In this document: positions 6,746-8,037 of the stretch, piece after piece
Layout: each line of letters opens with the position of its first letter
Position numbering within the stretch: position 1 is the stretch's first letter
Origin: Flavobacterium sp.
Lineage (GTDB): Bacteria > Bacteroidota > Bacteroidia > Flavobacteriales > Flavobacteriaceae
Reading direction: 5' to 3'
DNA length: 8,037 nucleotides
Assembly: GCA_003449615.1 (NCBI GenBank)
Contig: DMHA01000332.1
Coordinates: 1 to 8,037, forward strand
Notes under the pieces: generated by a model
What the model was told of the DNA's origin: nothing
The model's input: only the letters and a program-made list of their open reading frames with translations
Database searches by the model: none
Position numbers and translations under genes: made by a program

Positions 6746-7816
6746 TTATAGTTTAAAAAAATCTGTCAATATTTTGATATACAATTGAATTCCTTCTTCG
6801 ATTTCGTGCAAATATATAAATTCGTCAGCAGAGTGTGAACGTAAACTTTCTCCAGGTCCTAGTTTCAATGATTTGCAATACAAAACCGATTGATCCGACA
6901 GTGTTGGCGAGCCGTAAGTTGTTCTTCCTAATGCGATTCCAGCTTGTACCAAACCGTGAGTAATGGGAATAGACGAAGCGTTCAAGTGCATCGAACGTGG
7001 TGTTACTTCGGCATTCACATTTGCTTTTACAGTTTCTAAAATTTCAATATTACTATAACAATCATTCACTCGAATATCGACAACCAAATGACACTCGGCG
7101 GGAACGACATTGTGTTGTTTTCCTGCGTTAACTTGGGTAACGGTCATTTTTACAGGTCCTAAAACCTCGGATATTTTCTCGAATTGATAGGTTTTGAACC
7201 AGTCAATAACGGACATTGCATTATAAATAGGATTGTCAGGATTATTGTGTGCGGCGTGACTTGCCGTGCCTTTTACGACTATATCCAAAACCAATAATCC
7301 TTTTTCGGCTATGGCCAATTGCATCAAGGTGGGTTCGCCAACGATGGCACAATCCAATTGGGGTAAATGTTTCAAAACGCTGTTTAACCCATTTTTGCCG
7401 CTGCTTTCTTCTTCTGCCGAAGCGACCATTACGATATTGAAAGGTAGTTTTTCATTGGCATAAAAATAAGTAAATGTGGCGATTAATGAAACCAAAGCTC
7501 CGCCTGCATCATTACTTCCGAGTCCAAATAATTTTCCGTCTTGTGCCATTGCTTCAAAGGGATTTTTAGTAAATCCTTGATTTGGTTTCACCGTATCGTG
7601 ATGCGAATTGAGTAAAAGCGTGGGTTTGGCTTTGTCAAAATATTTATTAAAAGCCCAAACATTATTATTTTCTCTTTCGAAAGGGATGTTATTTTGTGTA
7701 AACCAATTTTCGATTAAAATAGCTGTTTTGTCCTCTTCACTGGAAAAAGAAGGGGTTTCAATTAATGCTTTTAAAAGAGCAATGGCTTCTTGGGTTAGGG
7801 TTTCTATGTTTTTCAA
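6746..7816 (-). CDS. argE: M20-family N-acyl-amino-acid deacylase (ArgE-like)
   Basis: A 356-residue dizinc hydrolase of the ArgE/DapE/CPG2 group. Expected ligands and catalytic residues are present: SHHDTV (71-76, His72 and Asp74), GLGSNDAGG (98-106, bridging Asp103), ASAEEES (132-138, catalytic Glu135 and metal Glu136), VGEPT (159-163, Glu161) and RSHSADEF (326-333, His328). The dimerisation domain inserts around 175-285 and includes GTASHAAHNNP (183-193) and the QHNVVPAEC segment. Lying between argB and argH, it should remove the N-acyl group in arginine synthesis. Some Bacteroidetes use a succinylated pathway with N-succinylornithine transcarbamylase, so the substrate could be acetylornithine or an acylated citrulline; the sequence does not decide. 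The start is TTG at 7814-7816 (MKNIETL): no ATG occurs in frame upstream, and similar proteins from memory begin here. Confidence 0.85.
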   Translation of the reverse strand: MKNIETLTQEAIALLKALIETPSFSSEEDKTAILIENWFTQNNIPFERENNNVWAFNKYFDKAKPTLLLNSHHDTVKPNQGFTKNPFEAMAQDGKLFGLGSNDAGGALVSLIATFTYFYANEKLPFNIVMVASAEEESSGKNGLNSVLKHLPQLDCAIVGEPTLMQLAIAEKGLLVLDIVVKGTASHAAHNNPDNPIYNAMSVIDWFKTYQFEKISEVLGPVKMTVTQVNAGKQHNVVPAECHLVVDIRVNDCYSNIEILETVKANVNAEVTPRSMHLNASSIPITHGLVQAGIALGRTTYGSPTLSDQSVLYCKSLKLGPGESLRSHSADEFIYLHEIEEGIQLYIKILTDFFKL

Positions 7817-7828
7817 AATTATCGATTT

Positions 7829-7861
7829 AACCCTGACAGGGTTTTGAACCCTGTCAGGGTT
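7829..7861 (+). repeat. 33-bp REP-like hairpin in the argB/argE junction
   Basis: AACCCTGACAGGGTT (7829-7843), loop TTG (7844-7846), then AACCCTGTCAGGGTT (7847-7861): a perfect 15-bp stem. It starts 8 nt downstream of the argB stop and ends 12 nt before the argE TTG start. Each arm is itself a palindrome apart from its central base, so the unit can also fold as two small hairpins. No T tract follows on the minus strand. It has the same AA-N11-TT / TTG / AA-N11-TT layout as 6711-6743, but in the opposite orientation. Confidence 0.88.
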
Positions 7862-7869
7862 GTTAGTAT

Positions 7870-8037
7870 TTACAGTTCAATACTTGTACAAATAGCCTTT
7901 TCATTATTCAACATATTATGATGACCAATCCGTATTTTTTGAACACCTTTAGACAAACTATTGAAACAGTTGTCCAATTTTGGAATCATTCCGGAATGAA
8001 TGGCTTTTTCAGCTTTTAATTTGGAATACAATTCCTG
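7870..8037 (-). CDS. argB: Acetylglutamate kinase, C-terminal part (5' end outside window)
   Basis: The minus-strand frame runs in from the window edge and stops at TAA (7870-7872), giving the last 55 residues. ArgB phosphorylates N-acetylglutamate, the second and often feedback-regulated step of arginine synthesis. The fragment contains the family's C-terminal signature: a lysine-rich helix leading into HSGMIPKLDNCFNSL, then GVQKIRIGHHNML and a short final strand AICTSIEL, corresponding to the usual GGMIPKL, GV..V.I and GT.I motifs. It leads the argB-argE-argH run, 53 bp upstream of argE. Too little is visible to say whether it has the N-terminal extension linked to arginine sensitivity. Confidence 0.88.
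   Translation of the reverse strand, partial: QELYSKLKAEKAIHSGMIPKLDNCFNSLSKGVQKIRIGHHNMLNNEKAICTSIEL

Noticed and set aside
7249..7847. Plus-strand open frames opposite argE
   Set aside because: No family resemblance; the minus strand encodes an intact M20 hydrolase over the same bases.

Overview
The window is AT-rich and reads like a Bacteroidetes chromosome, most likely Flavobacterium or a close relative. The protein sequences recall Flavobacterium versions of these families. The genes lack clear Shine-Dalgarno sequences and have A-rich leaders, and the intergenic gaps are full of short palindromes and tandem repeats of the kind common in that group. All of the protein-coding content is housekeeping metabolism. 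I see no defence system, prophage, CRISPR array, RNA gene or intact insertion sequence.

Layout, left to right. On the + strand, 1-324 is the C-terminal end of polyphosphate kinase 1, followed by a short Ppx/GppA-type exopolyphosphatase (359-1288); together they form a polyphosphate synthesis/degradation pair. Next comes a class III PLP-dependent aminotransferase (1365-2585, GTG start). Its last codons run into a 7-bp tandem repeat, which is followed by a 6-bp tandem repeat. Then comes a 464-residue TPR protein (2821-4215). The 361-bp gap after it (4216-4576) holds two adjacent inverted-repeat elements: a nested palindrome whose right arm appears split by about 70 bp, and a 171-bp MITE-like unit with 20-bp terminal inverted repeats. 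Shikimate dehydrogenase aroE follows (4577-5329). It converges on the minus-strand genes, and an AT-rich hairpin that could terminate transcription both ways lies between them.

The minus strand carries part of an arginine-biosynthesis operon, in transcription order: the C-terminus of argB (acetylglutamate kinase, 7870-8037), an M20-family N-acyl-amino-acid deacylase (argE-like, 6746-7816, TTG start) and argH (argininosuccinate lyase, 5414-6694). ArgB acts early, the deacylase removes the N-acyl group, and ArgH releases arginine and fumarate. No promoter for this operon lies inside the window.

The most interesting non-coding observation is that both operon junctions (argB/argE and argE/argH) contain a perfect 33-bp hairpin of identical architecture: a 15-bp stem starting AA and ending TT, and a 3-nt TTG/CAA loop. 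The stem sequences differ, yet each arm is itself a near-palindrome. They look like two diverged members of one REP-like family, in opposite orientations either side of argE. I found no convincing new protein system.
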